This document shows positions 17,574-27,260 of a stretch of DNA of 64,000 nt, piece after piece. Every line of letters begins with the position of its first letter. The first letter of the stretch is position 1. Under the pieces are notes generated by a model. That model was not told the origin of the DNA. It was given only the letters and a program-made list of their open reading frames with translations, and did no database searches. The stretch is from contig NZ_VFIO01000007.1 of NCBI RefSeq assembly GCF_007858365.1, positions 186,001-250,000 of the forward strand, given 5' to 3'. Source of the stretch: Pseudomonas saxonica. Lineage in GTDB: Bacteria > Pseudomonadota > Gammaproteobacteria > Pseudomonadales > Pseudomonadaceae. Position numbers and translations under genes: made by a program.

Positions 17574-18062
17574 ATGAGCGATCAAACCCTTGCGCCGCTG
17601 AAAACGGTAACACTCGACGTCAACGGCCAGCGCGTCGTCGTCAGTGCCATGGCCGATACACCGTTATTGCTGATATTGCGCAACGATTTGCAGCTCAATG
17701 GCCCTAAATACGGCTGTGGCCTGGGTGAGTGCGGGGCATGCACAGTGATCATCGACGGGGTAGCCGCACGTTCCTGTGTGTTCCCGCTGTCGGGTGCCGA
17801 AGGCCGAATGATTACCACCCTTGAAGGTCTGGGCAGTCGCGAGCGGCTGCACCCGGTTCAGCAAGCCTTTATCGATGAGCAGGCCGCGCAATGCGGCTAT
17901 TGCATGAACGGCATGATCATGACGGCCAAGGCGCTGCTTGATCGCAATCCCCATCCCAGCGAAGAGCAGGTGCTGAACGAGCTGTCAGCCAACCTGTGCC
18001 GTTGCGGCACCCATATCGAAATTGTTCGAGCGGTCATGCGTGCCGCCCGTCAAAAGCCTTGA
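17574..18062 (+). CDS. nicA: Nicotinate hydroxylase small 2Fe-2S subunit NicA
   Basis: NicA passes electrons from the molybdenum centre of NicB through two 2Fe-2S clusters during hydroxylation of nicotinate to 6-hydroxynicotinate. The 162-residue protein has all eight cysteines: Cys48, 53, 56 and 68 of the plant-type cluster and Cys107, 110, 142 and 144 of the xanthine-oxidase-type cluster. It overlaps no other gene; nicB follows after seven bases, so the two are cotranscribed. Confidence 0.95.
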   Translation: MSDQTLAPLKTVTLDVNGQRVVVSAMADTPLLLILRNDLQLNGPKYGCGLGECGACTVIIDGVAARSCVFPLSGAEGRMITTLEGLGSRERLHPVQQAFIDEQAAQCGYCMNGMIMTAKALLDRNPHPSEEQVLNELSANLCRCGTHIEIVRAVMRAARQKP

Positions 18063-18069
18063 ACGGATA

Positions 18070-21000
18070 ATGACTATGACCCTTACCACGCTCACCCGTG
18101 ATCAGTTGTTGGCCAAGTCTGGCGTTTTGCTGGTGGTGGATCAGATTCAGCCGCCTTCCGGGCCGGTCGCTAAAGGCGGCGTACCGGTGCTCAAGCCCAA
18201 GGAGCAGGGGCTATTTATTGCGGTTAACGATGACGGTCAGGTGTATGGCTTTAATGGCCACGTCGATCTGGGCACGGGGGTCCGCACAGCGCTGGCGCAA
18301 ATCGTCGCGGAGGAGCTGGATCTGGCGCTGGAACAGGTGTGCATGATGTTGGGTGACACGGACAATGCACCCAATCAGGGGGCAACCATCGCCAGTGCCA
18401 CGCTGCAAATTACCGCCGTGCCTTTGCGCAATGCGGCGGCTGAAGCACGCCGTTTTCTGCTGGCCCGAGCGGCCCGGCTGTGGGGTGTCGAAGCGCAGTC
18501 ATTGCAGATTGAAAACGGTGTGGTCAAGAGCAGTGATGGCCGTCACCTGAGCTTTGCCGAGTTGGTAGCCGGCGAGCACCACGTGGTGAGTATTACCGGC
18601 GATGCGCCGCTCAAGTCAGTGCACGATTATCGGCTGGTGGGCCAATCTTCGGCGCGGGTAGACATTCCCGCCAAGGCCACTGGCGAGTTGACCTACGTGC
18701 ATGACATGCGCCTGCCCGACATGCTTCACGGGCGGGTGATTCGCCCGCCCTATGCCGGGCTGGACAGTGGCGACTTTGTCGGTAAAAGCTTGTTGCACGT
18801 GGACGAGTCATCCATTGCGCATATTCCCGGCGTGGTCAAAGTGGTGGTGATCGGCGACTTTGTGGGCGTTGTGGCGATGCGTGAAGAGCAGGCTATAAAA
18901 GCCGCACAGGCACTCACGGTGACGTGGAAACCCTGGAATCAAAAACTCCCCGACATGACGGATGTCGAGCAGGCCATTCGTGACAACCCGCGTATCCAGC
19001 GTGTTGTTCTGGACAAGGGCAATGTGCAGCAGGCATTGGAGCAGGCCACTGAACGAATGCCTCGCAGCTACCTGTGGCCCTATCAGATTCACGGTTCCAT
19101 CGGCCCGTCCTGCGGGCTGGCGCACTATCACCCGGAGCACATACGCGTATGGTCAGGCACGCAAAACCCGCACTTGTTGCGCGCAGATCTGGCTTGGCTG
19201 CTGGAGTACCCGGAAGAACAGATCGAAATTATTCGCATGGAAGCGGCCGGCTGTTATGGGCGCAACTGTGCCGATGACGTGTGTGCCGATGCGGTGTTGT
19301 TGTCACGCGCCGTGGGCTTGCCCGTGCGGGTGCAACTGACCCGTGAACAGGAACATGTGTGGGAGCCCAAAGGCTCGGCGCAATTGATGGAAGTGGATGG
19401 TGGTCTCAATGCCGATGGTGGGGTTGCGGGCTATGACTTCCAGACCAGTTATCCCTCCAATGGTGCGCCGACCCTGGCTTTGCTGCTGACCGGGCGGGTC
19501 GAGCCGGTGGCGGCGATGTTTGAAATGGGCGATCGGACGTCGATTCCGCCCTATGACTTTGAACACATGCGCGTCACCATCAACGACATGGCGCCGATGG
19601 TGCGGGCGTCGTGGATGCGCGGTGTGTCGGCGTTGCCCAATACCTTTGCCCACGAGTCGTATATCGATGAGCTGGCCTTTGCCGCCAAGGTCGATCCGGT
19701 CGAATACCGTTTGCGCTATTTGCACGATGAGCGCGCCTCGGAGCTGGTCAAGGCCACGGCTGCGCGCGCTGGTTGGCAAGCACGCACCGAACCGATGCAG
19801 ACACCCGGCCAAGACACTATTTTGCGCGGTCGGGGCTTTGCGTACGCGCGCTATATCCACAGTAAATTCCCCGGCTTTGGCGCGGCGTGGGCAGCGTGGG
19901 TGGCGGATGTGGCGGTCGACCGGGTCAGCGGCGAAGTCTCGGTGACCCGGGTGGTGATCGGTCATGACGCGGGCATATTGGTGAATCCGGCGGGGGTGCA
20001 GCATCAGATCCACGGCAATGTCATTCAGGCCACCAGTCGCGTGCTGAAAGAGCGTGTGACGTTTGAAGAGTCGACGGTCAGCAGCAAAGAGTGGGGCGCT
20101 TATCCCATTTTGACCTTCAAGCAAGTGCCGAAGATCGATGTGATGATGATGCCGCGTCAACAGGAGCCACCGATGGGTGCCGGGGAATCGGCCGGTGTGC
20201 CCAGTGCGGCGGCCATTGCCAATGCCATTTTCGATGCAACCGGTATTCGCTTTCGCGAACTGCCGATCACCCCCGAGCGGGTATTGGCGGCACTCAAGCA
20301 ATCAGAAGGTGAAGCGGCTCCAGCGCCTGAAGCGGCCAAACCCAAGCGTTCAAAATGGTGGTTTGCACCTGTGGTGGCGGGGTTCGGTGCGCTGATCGGG
20401 ATGGCGGCAACGGCGTTGCCGTGGCGGGCGGAAATCGCCCCCATTGCGCCACCGGCGCTCGGCACCTGGTCGGCCGCAACTCTGGAGCGCGGGCGTTTGC
20501 TGGCGGCGGTGGGGGATTGCGCGGTGTGCCACACCACGCCGGGCGGCGTCACCAATGCGGGCGGGCTGGCGATGCAAACGCCTTTCGGCACGCTGTACAG
20601 CACCAACATCACCCCCGATCCGGAAACAGGCATTGGCAAGTGGTCATACACGGCGTTCGAGCGGGCCATGCGCGAGGGCATCAGTCGGGACGGAAAACAT
20701 CTCTATCCGGCTTTTCCATACACGTCTTTCAGAAATATCGACGATGCCGACATGCAGGCCCTGTATGCCTACTTGATGTCACAAGACCCGGTGAGTCAGC
20801 CAGCCAAGGCTAACGACATGCAATTCCCGTTCAACATGCGGCCGCTGATGGCGGGTTGGAATGCGATTTTTCTGCGCTCGGGGGAGGTCAAGGCGCAACC
20901 GCAGCGCAGCGCGCAATGGAATCGCGGATCGTATCTGGTCAATGGCTTGGGCCACTGCGCGGCCTGCCATTCGCCGCGCAATTTCATGGGCGCAGCAAAG

Positions 21001-21639
21001 GGCGGTCAGGCATTTTTGGCTGGCGGTACGGTGGATGGTTGGGAGGCGCCAGCGCTGAACGGTTTGTCCAAAGCGCCAACGCCCTGGACCGAGGATCAAC
21101 TGTTTACCTACCTGAGCACGGGTTATTCCGATGCTCACGGTGTGGCCGCTGGGCCGATGGGGCCGGTGGTCACTGAGCTGGCCAAGCTGCCCGATACCGA
21201 TCGGCGGGCGATGGCGGTTTACCTGGCGTCGCTTACTGATCAGGCTCAGGCCGAGCCGGTCGAGACCCCGCAAGCAGCGCAGGCGAGTGCGCAAGCCGTG
21301 TCGCTAAGCAACGGCCAGCGAGTGTTCGAGGGGGCGTGTCAGGCCTGTCACGCCGACGGGGCCGGGCCAACGCTGTTTGGGGTCAGCCCGTCTCTGGCCA
21401 ATAACAGCAATGTGCACAGCGCGCTGCCTGACAACCTGCTCAAAATCATCATGCAGGGCATTCCGGTTCCGGCAACGGCGGACCTGGGTTATATGCCCGC
21501 CTTCAAGGACAGTCTGTCGAATCGCCAGCTCAGTGAGCTGGTGGCGTATCTGCGTCAGCGATTCGCCCCGGCCGAGCCCGCGTGGCAAGGGTTGGAACAA
21601 AGGGTTGCGCACCTGCGTGCCAACCCTGGCACTCACTGA
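18070..21639 (+). CDS. nicB: Nicotinate hydroxylase large subunit NicB (molybdopterin plus cytochrome c)
   Basis: This catalytic subunit hydroxylates nicotinate and sends electrons to three c-type hemes. The 1189-residue protein has a xanthine-dehydrogenase-like molybdopterin part (about 1-740), a transmembrane segment at about 765-785 (APVVAGFGALIGMAATALP), then a cytochrome part with three CxxCH sites at about residues 817, 963 and 1090. The heme part should face the periplasm. This fused plan is the known P. putida NicB plan. The start at 18070 lies just after the nicA stop. It converges with nicS, overlapping by seven bases. Confidence 0.94.
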   Translation: MTMTLTTLTRDQLLAKSGVLLVVDQIQPPSGPVAKGGVPVLKPKEQGLFIAVNDDGQVYGFNGHVDLGTGVRTALAQIVAEELDLALEQVCMMLGDTDNAPNQGATIASATLQITAVPLRNAAAEARRFLLARAARLWGVEAQSLQIENGVVKSSDGRHLSFAELVAGEHHVVSITGDAPLKSVHDYRLVGQSSARVDIPAKATGELTYVHDMRLPDMLHGRVIRPPYAGLDSGDFVGKSLLHVDESSIAHIPGVVKVVVIGDFVGVVAMREEQAIKAAQALTVTWKPWNQKLPDMTDVEQAIRDNPRIQRVVLDKGNVQQALEQATERMPRSYLWPYQIHGSIGPSCGLAHYHPEHIRVWSGTQNPHLLRADLAWLLEYPEEQIEIIRMEAAGCYGRNCADDVCADAVLLSRAVGLPVRVQLTREQEHVWEPKGSAQLMEVDGGLNADGGVAGYDFQTSYPSNGAPTLALLLTGRVEPVAAMFEMGDRTSIPPYDFEHMRVTINDMAPMVRASWMRGVSALPNTFAHESYIDELAFAAKVDPVEYRLRYLHDERASELVKATAARAGWQARTEPMQTPGQDTILRGRGFAYARYIHSKFPGFGAAWAAWVADVAVDRVSGEVSVTRVVIGHDAGILVNPAGVQHQIHGNVIQATSRVLKERVTFEESTVSSKEWGAYPILTFKQVPKIDVMMMPRQQEPPMGAGESAGVPSAAAIANAIFDATGIRFRELPITPERVLAALKQSEGEAAPAPEAAKPKRSKWWFAPVVAGFGALIGMAATALPWRAEIAPIAPPALGTWSAATLERGRLLAAVGDCAVCHTTPGGVTNAGGLAMQTPFGTLYSTNITPDPETGIGKWSYTAFERAMREGISRDGKHLYPAFPYTSFRNIDDADMQALYAYLMSQDPVSQPAKANDMQFPFNMRPLMAGWNAIFLRSGEVKAQPQRSAQWNRGSYLVNGLGHCAACHSPRNFMGAAKGGQAFLAGGTVDGWEAPALNGLSKAPTPWTEDQLFTYLSTGYSDAHGVAAGPMGPVVTELAKLPDTDRRAMAVYLASLTDQAQAEPVETPQAAQASAQAVSLSNGQRVFEGACQACHADGAGPTLFGVSPSLANNSNVHSALPDNLLKIIMQGIPVPATADLGYMPAFKDSLSNRQLSELVAYLRQRFAPAEPAWQGLEQRVAHLRANPGTH

Positions 21640-22307
21640 TCGGCGGTGTCTATTGGCAGCACCCTGACACCGCGTATCACCAGATCGCTGATGAACGCCA
21701 GCCAGTCTTGCTGCTGGCCAGGATCGGCGAGGTTCTGGCCCAGAAATGAGGAGAGCGTGTGCTGGTTGGAGTTATAGAAGTAGCACAGCGAGGCGATCAT
21801 CAAGTAGACGTGATTGATGTCGACGTCCAGGCGAAAAAGGCCTTGCTGCTGACCTGCCTCGATAATCGGCTTGATCACCCCGACGGTGGTCGCCGAAAGC
21901 CGGCTCAGCTCACGCGATTGCTTGGCGTGCTTGCCTTTGTGCAGGTTTTCGATCGTCAGAATGGCCACGAACTCGGGGTGAGCCACGTAGTAATCCCAAA
22001 AGAATCCCACCTGTTGGCGCAAGGCTTCCACCGGTTTGCTCAGGTCTGGACGGCGCCCGCTTTCGGCCTGATTGAACGCTTCGTAGGTGTGTTCCAGCAC
22101 GTGAAGGAACAGGTTTTCCTTGCTGGCGAAGTAGTAATAAATCATCCGGTCGTTGGACTCGGCTTCTTTGGAGATTTGCTCGATGCGCCCACCGGCGTAG
22201 CCATCCCGGGCGAACACGGTGATGGCAGCCTTGAGAATACGCGCCTTGGTCTGATCGGCCTGATGAGCCCGGACACCGGTTTTTTTGTTCACGCTGTTGT
22301 CCTTCAC
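21633..22307 (-). CDS. nicS: TetR-family regulator NicS
   Basis: In P. putida NicS represses nicAB and is released by nicotinate or 6-hydroxynicotinate. The 224-residue protein has an N-terminal TetR helix-turn-helix (GGRIEQISKEAESNDRMIYY) at about residues 39-60 and a C-terminal ligand domain of the TetR_C_6 type. Its 3' end overlaps nicB on the opposite strand by seven bases. The matching operator is probably the palindrome at 17430-17459. Confidence 0.92.
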   Translation of the reverse strand: MKDNSVNKKTGVRAHQADQTKARILKAAITVFARDGYAGGRIEQISKEAESNDRMIYYYFASKENLFLHVLEHTYEAFNQAESGRRPDLSKPVEALRQQVGFFWDYYVAHPEFVAILTIENLHKGKHAKQSRELSRLSATTVGVIKPIIEAGQQQGLFRLDVDINHVYLMIASLCYFYNSNQHTLSSFLGQNLADPGQQQDWLAFISDLVIRGVRVLPIDTADQ

Positions 22308-22390
22308 GATTACGCGTAGCGCGGTGGATGGCGGAAAAACTGCCGTCGATGGTACGGCAATTCACTTAAAAAACATTGGGGGCGGCGGCG

Positions 22391-22540
22391 ATGAGTGACT
22401 ATGTGGCGTACTCGAGGCATTGGACGAGGCCGACAGTAACAAGGACGAGGTGGTACTGGCCACCGTGATCAGGGTTGAAGGCTCGGCCTATCGCCGGCCC
22501 GGTGCGCGGGTGGTGATGCCGCGGCTGGGGCCAGGTCAGG
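22391..22540 (+). pseudogene. Remnant of an xdhC-like molybdoenzyme maturation gene
   Basis: ATG 22391 opens MSDYV, and after a one-base shift near 22405 the frame continues VLEALDEADSNKDEVV, then ATVIRVEGSAYRRPGARVV. The latter is the N-terminal signature of XdhC-family proteins, which load molybdenum cofactor into hydroxylases. Similarity ends near 22530 and the downstream frame is unrelated, so the gene is both frameshifted and truncated. Its place beside nicAB, a molybdoenzyme locus, makes a former maturation role likely. The rest of 22308-22664 shows nothing else. Confidence 0.7.
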
Positions 22541-22664
22541 CGTCAGGCGAACCGGAGATTAATGAAAGATGGGAGGATGAGAGGAGAGCGGTGCGCCAGA
22601 AGTTGGAATGCATGTCTATAATCGCCGCACATTCCATTCCTGCCCACAGACTGTCGAGACCTTT

Positions 22665-23174
22665 ATGACTATCTCTCTGTACGCTGCTTCTGTTCCTGTG
22701 TTCAAGCAAATGCTCAACGCCCTGAGCGGTGTTCTGACCAAGGCCGAAGCGCATGCGACGGCCAAAAACATCGAGCCAAGCGTATTTCTGCAAGCGCGTC
22801 TGGCGCCGGACATGTTCCCGTTGGTGCGTCAGGTGCAAATCGCGGTTGATTTTGCCAAGGGTGTTTCGGGGCGTCTGGCTGAAATCGAACTGCCGAAGTA
22901 CGACGACGCTGAAGTGACCTTTGCCGACCTGCAAGCGCTGATCAGCAAGGTGTTGGCTTTTGTCGATGCAATCAAGCCCGAGCAAATCGACGGCAAGGAA
23001 GGTATCGAAATCATCACGCGTCAGGGCACACCCAAAGAAAAACGCTTCACTGGCCAGTCGTACCTGCTGACCTACGGCCTGCCGCAGTTTTTCTTCCACG
23101 TGACCACTGCTTACGCGATTCTGCGCCACAACGGCGTCGAAATCGGCAAACGTGACTACATGGGCGCGTTCTGA
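22665..23174 (+). CDS. DUF1993-family protein
   Basis: The 169-residue protein is recognised as DUF1993: an N-terminal SVPVFKQMLNALSGVLTKA helix, and a C-terminal YGLPQFFFHVTTAYAILRHNG with the conserved His. The family resembles DinB-like four-helix bundles; its function is unknown. ATG 22665 is the natural start, and the open frame before it has no similarity. Confidence 0.85.
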   Translation: MTISLYAASVPVFKQMLNALSGVLTKAEAHATAKNIEPSVFLQARLAPDMFPLVRQVQIAVDFAKGVSGRLAEIELPKYDDAEVTFADLQALISKVLAFVDAIKPEQIDGKEGIEIITRQGTPKEKRFTGQSYLLTYGLPQFFFHVTTAYAILRHNGVEIGKRDYMGAF

Positions 23175-23187
23175 TTTAGCTCGCAAT

Positions 23188-23218
23188 GGCTGGCGAGGTA
23201 CGGCGTACCTCGCCAGCC
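23188..23218. terminator. Bidirectional hairpin between DUF1993 gene and sstT
   Basis: Perfect 13-bp arms (23188-23200 and 23206-23218) with a 5-base loop lie between convergent genes. T runs are weak on both sides. Confidence 0.65.
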
Positions 23219-23227
23219 GCTACACCC

Positions 23228-24448
23228 TCAGTTGCGTTCTTCTTTGGCCAGGCAGGCTGCAGCGGTAAACAGAACGTCGGTGGACGAATTGAGCGCGGTC
23301 TCGGCCGAGTCCTGCAAAATACCGATGATGAAACCCACTGCCACTACTTGCATGGCAATCTCGCTCGGGATACCGAACAGGCTGCACGCCAGCGGGATCA
23401 ACAGCAACGACCCTCCTGCCACACCCGATGCGCCACAGGCGCAGATAGCCGCCACCAGACTGAGCAATATGGCGGTAGGAATATCGACTGAAATCCCCAG
23501 TGTATGCACGGCCGCCAGACTCAACACCGTAATGGTGATGGCTGCGCCCGCCATGTTGATGGTGGCACCCAGCGGGATCGACACCGAGTAGGTGTCCTCA
23601 TGCAGGCCCAGACGTTCGCTTAATGCCATGTTGACGGGAATGTTGGCGGCTGAACTGCGGGTAAAGAATGCGGTGATCCCGCTTTCACGCAGGCACAGAA
23701 ATACCAGCGGGAATGGGTTGCGGCGCAACTTCCAGAACACGATGAGCGGGTTGACCACCAGCGCCACAAACAGCATGCAGCCAATCAAAACCACCAGCAG
23801 GTGCAGGTAGCCGAGCAGGGCGCCAAAGCCTGAGCTGGCGAGGGTCGATGCCACCAGACCAAAAATGCCCACGGGTGCAAAGCGGATGATGACGCGCACA
23901 ATCAGGGTGATGCCGTTGGACAGGTCACTGAGCACGGTGCGTGTGGTGTCACCGGCATGGCGAATGGCAATGCCGATGCCGATTGCCCACGCCAGAATGC
24001 CGATAAAGTTGGCGTTCATCAGTGCGCTGACCGGGTTGTCGACCACACTCAACAGCAGGCTCTGCAGCACTTCACCAATCCCGCCCGGGGCGGAAATAGT
24101 CACGTTCTCAGTGGCCAGCACCAGATGCGACGGGAACATCATGCTGGCGATCACCGCCACAACGGCAGCGGCAAAGGTGCCGAACAGGTAGAGCACCAAA
24201 ATGGGGCGGATATGGGTTTCCTGGCCGTGCTTGTGGTTGGCAATCGAGGCCATGACCAGCACAAACACCAGAATCGGTGCCACGGCCTTCAAAGCGCTGA
24301 CGAACAGTTTGCCGATAAAAGCCACAGACAGAGCCGCTGCCGGTGCCAGCCAGGCCAGAACAATGCCGGCGATCAGGCCGATCACGATCTGGGTGACCAG
24401 ACTGGTGCGTGACAGCTTTTGCAGGAGGGTAGGTGCAACATCACTCAT
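23228..24448 (-). CDS. sstT: Serine/threonine:sodium symporter SstT
   Basis: SstT imports serine and threonine with Na+ across the inner membrane. The 406-residue protein belongs to the dicarboxylate/amino acid:cation symporter family: FFTRSSAANIPVNM in hairpin 1, IPLGATINMAGAA in helix 7, and ACGASGVAGGSLLLIP in hairpin 2. ATG 24448 gives the family length; the upstream open frame to 24634 has no similarity. Confidence 0.93.
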   Translation of the reverse strand: MSDVAPTLLQKLSRTSLVTQIVIGLIAGIVLAWLAPAAALSVAFIGKLFVSALKAVAPILVFVLVMASIANHKHGQETHIRPILVLYLFGTFAAAVVAVIASMMFPSHLVLATENVTISAPGGIGEVLQSLLLSVVDNPVSALMNANFIGILAWAIGIGIAIRHAGDTTRTVLSDLSNGITLIVRVIIRFAPVGIFGLVASTLASSGFGALLGYLHLLVVLIGCMLFVALVVNPLIVFWKLRRNPFPLVFLCLRESGITAFFTRSSAANIPVNMALSERLGLHEDTYSVSIPLGATINMAGAAITITVLSLAAVHTLGISVDIPTAILLSLVAAICACGASGVAGGSLLLIPLACSLFGIPSEIAMQVVAVGFIIGILQDSAETALNSSTDVLFTAAACLAKEERN

Positions 24449-24805
24449 AAGGGCATCTCTAGTTGTTTTGGATAGCGCATGGCAATACCTCAGGGAATCA
24501 GCAAAACGAGCAGGCTGATGCACGCAGATCTTGGGAAAACGTTTTGAGTAAAGCAGAGTCAGCGGACGAGGATAGTCGTGTGCGCTGAGCGCGTCAGTGT
24601 GACAACGTTCATGTTTGGGGGCGGACTTTAACATAGTGATGTAGGGGCATTCCTACAGCAGTCAATCTGTCACACCTGCCATCGATCTTCTTTTAGTGCA
24701 TGTTCTTGCGTTGAATCATTCTGTTACTATTGCGCGTATCCATTCTTACCTTCGTCAGCGAGCCCCTTTCGGCATTCGCTGGCAGCGCCGTTTCTGGAGT
24801 TATTC
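24449..24805. other. Divergent intergenic region sstT / MFS gene
   Basis: This 357-base region should contain both promoters. I see no convincing box pair, RNA gene or repeat in it. Confidence 0.5.
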
Positions 24806-25963
24806 ATGCTGTTGCCCATCCTGCTGCTGTCTGCGGCCGGTTTCACCGTGCTCACCACCGAGTTCATCATCGTCGGCCTGTTGCCGGCGATTGCCCGCGA
24901 CCTGGAGGTCAGCGTGCCCCAAGCGGGTTTGCTGGTTACATTGTTTGCTTTTACGGTGGCGGCATTGGGGCCGTTTCTCACAGCGTACTTCGCCCGCTTC
25001 CCGCGCAAGCGTCTGTTCATCGCGATTTTGCTGATGTTTGCTTTCGCCAATACCGTGGCCGCACTGGCCCCGAATATTTGGGTCATGGCCTTCGCGCGGT
25101 TACTGCCGGCACTGGGTTTGCCGGTGTTCTGGGCCTTGGCCAGCGAAACGGCGGTGGATATCGTAGGCCCCGAGTATGCGGGGCGTGCGATTGCCAAAAT
25201 CGGTTTTGGCATTGTCTGTGCGACGGTCTTTGGTATCCCGGTGGGCACCTTGATTTCTGATGCGTGGGGCTGGCGCAGTGCGTTCGGCATTCTGGCCGTG
25301 GTCGCGCTGGCCAAAGCACTGCTTTTGTGGATGTATTTGCCCGCCACTCAGGTGGTCAAAGCGCACGTTACCTTGCGCTCACAGTTCGGCATGCTGCGCA
25401 GTCCCCTGATGATTGGCCATATTGTGCTGTCAGTGTTGGTGTTCAGCGGCATGTTTACCGCTTACACCTATCTGGCGGACATCCTTGAGCGGCTGGCGGG
25501 TTTCGACGGCAATGTGGTGGGCTGGTGCTTGATGGGCTTTGGTGCGGTCGGCCTGATCGGCAACTCGCTGGGCGGGCGCATGGTCGACCGTCACCCGCTG
25601 ATCGCTTCGATGGTGTTTTGCGCTTTCCTGATCGGCGGAATGGTCGCGCTGGTACCGAGTATTCATTCAACGCTGGGGCTGGCGGCCGCGATGGCCGTGT
25701 GGGGGATCACCCAGTCAGCCCTGTTTCTGGTCAGCCATGTGCGCCTGATGAAAGTCGCACCGCATGCGCCTGCTTTTGCGGCGTCGCTTAACATTGCCGG
25801 GGCCAATTTTGGCATTGGCCTGGGCGCGATGGTGGGCGGGCGCGTGATCGACAGCTACGGCTTGGGCAATCTGGGCTTCGCCGCTGCGGGGTTCATCCTG
25901 GTGTCGATTGTGCTCGCGTTGTGGCTGATGACGGCAAAACCCCACGCCGCCGCCTGCGCTTAA
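24806..25963 (+). CDS. MFS efflux transporter (DHA1, AraJ-like)
   Basis: The 385-residue inner-membrane protein has 12 predicted helices and DHA1 features: TEFIIVGLLPAIARDLEVS after helix 1, and YFARFPRKR in the loop between helices 2 and 3. The family exports drugs, sugars or metabolites; the substrate here is unknown. GGAG lies 8 bases before ATG 24806. It overlaps the nhaR stop by four bases tail to tail. Confidence 0.85.
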   Translation: MLLPILLLSAAGFTVLTTEFIIVGLLPAIARDLEVSVPQAGLLVTLFAFTVAALGPFLTAYFARFPRKRLFIAILLMFAFANTVAALAPNIWVMAFARLLPALGLPVFWALASETAVDIVGPEYAGRAIAKIGFGIVCATVFGIPVGTLISDAWGWRSAFGILAVVALAKALLLWMYLPATQVVKAHVTLRSQFGMLRSPLMIGHIVLSVLVFSGMFTAYTYLADILERLAGFDGNVVGWCLMGFGAVGLIGNSLGGRMVDRHPLIASMVFCAFLIGGMVALVPSIHSTLGLAAAMAVWGITQSALFLVSHVRLMKVAPHAPAFAASLNIAGANFGIGLGAMVGGRVIDSYGLGNLGFAAAGFILVSIVLALWLMTAKPHAAACA

Positions 25964-26856
25964 TCCGTAAACAGCTCGCGCCGGGCACCTTCGGTAATCG
26001 CAATGATGCCGGGGTGCCTGATTTTACGCTCTACGGTGATGGCATAAAACGACTCGGTCACCGCGTCGGTCTGACCGATCAGTACAACGTTGAACTGGCG
26101 CATGACCTCTTCAGCGATCACGCTGGGGGCAATAAAGACCCCGATCCCTGAATGCCCAAATGCCTGCATCAAGGCGCTGTCATCGAACTCGCCGACAATA
26201 CGCGGCTGGATCTTTTGTTCAGCCAGCCAGCGCAAAAGGCGGCTACGCAGCACGGTTTCCGGGCCGGGGATCAGCAGGGGAGCGCCTTGCAGGCTGAGGG
26301 GGAAGTTCTGCGTATATAAAGCTGCCAGCGCCGCAGTGGCAAAAAAGCTGATGCCGCATTCGCCGAGCTTTTGGCTCAGGCCTTTTATATCGAGGTGAGA
26401 AGGCATCGGGCTGTCGGAAATAACCAGGTCCAAACGTTGAATCGCCAAGTCTCCCAGTAGCCTGTCGAGCTTGTCTTCGCGGCAGGTAATACGAATGGGC
26501 TCATCCAGCGCCATGGTCGGTGCAATCAAGCGAAAGACAATCGATTTGGGCACCACGTCAGCCACGCCGACCCGAAACAGAATCTGCTGCTCCTTGGGTG
26601 CCATGCGCAGCATGGTTTCCAGTTCGCTACCGAGCTGGAAGATCTGCTCGGCGTATGGCAGCACTTGGCGCCCGGTTTCAGTCAGTTCAAGTTGACGTCC
26701 GACCCGACGAAACAGCGGCAGACCGTAGGTCTCTTCCAGCAAGCTGATTTGCCCGCTGATGGTTTGCGGCGTGAGGTTCAATTGTTCGCAGGCGCGGACA
26801 ATGCTGCCGGTCTTGGCAACGACCCAAAAATAATGGAGTTGACGGTAATTGAGCAT
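25960..26856 (-). CDS. nhaR: LysR-family transcriptional activator NhaR
   Basis: NhaR activates the Na+/H+ antiporter gene nhaA in enteric bacteria. The 298-residue protein has the LysR helix-turn-helix (GSIVRACEQLNLTPQTISGQ) and the NhaR-specific start MLNYRQLHYFWVVAKTGS. In its ligand domain it keeps the motif VGVADVVPKSIVFRL. No nhaA is adjacent here, so the target is not visible. Confidence 0.87.
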   Translation of the reverse strand: MLNYRQLHYFWVVAKTGSIVRACEQLNLTPQTISGQISLLEETYGLPLFRRVGRQLELTETGRQVLPYAEQIFQLGSELETMLRMAPKEQQILFRVGVADVVPKSIVFRLIAPTMALDEPIRITCREDKLDRLLGDLAIQRLDLVISDSPMPSHLDIKGLSQKLGECGISFFATAALAALYTQNFPLSLQGAPLLIPGPETVLRSRLLRWLAEQKIQPRIVGEFDDSALMQAFGHSGIGVFIAPSVIAEEVMRQFNVVLIGQTDAVTESFYAITVERKIRHPGIIAITEGARRELFTD

Positions 26857-26990
26857 CGGACGGACAACACTTCGTAAAAAACGAAGTATAGCGCCTGAAA
26901 ATACGAATTTTCCTGAACTGTTTGCCTCTCTAGAATCGCGCGTTATTAGCGAGCCACCCTAGTGGCCGCCGTTTTGAAGAGGAAACCCCC

Positions 26991-27230
26991 ATGAACATTA
27001 AAAATACAGCTGTCGCGGTCCTGCTGGTCGCTGGCTTATTGCTGATCAGTGGTTGTGATCAGGCTGAAAAAGCGGCGCAACAGATGCTGAGCAAAACCGC
27101 AGAAACGGCCAAACAGGCCATTGATGATACCCACAAGGCTGCGGAACAGGCGTTGAGCGACGCAACGGGCGGGTTGATCGAAAAAAAGCAGCCTGAGCCC
27201 GAAAGCCAAGAAACCTCGAACGCCATTTAA
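26991..27230 (+). CDS. Small lipoprotein
   Basis: The 79-residue protein has a type II signal with lipobox LISGC (Cys22), followed by an Ala/Lys/Gln-rich helical stretch with heptad-like spacing (TAETAKQAIDDTHKAAEQAL). It is probably anchored in the envelope; its function is unknown. terC follows 30 bases later. Confidence 0.78.
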   Translation: MNIKNTAVAVLLVAGLLLISGCDQAEKAAQQMLSKTAETAKQAIDDTHKAAEQALSDATGGLIEKKQPEPESQETSNAI

Positions 27231-27260
27231 CCTGTTGCACTCCAGAGTCAGAACACACCT

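Noticed and set aside
19303..20301. Minus-strand ORF of 332 codons opposite nicB
   Set aside because: It is antisense to the molybdopterin domain of nicB, with composition typical of a GC-rich shadow frame.
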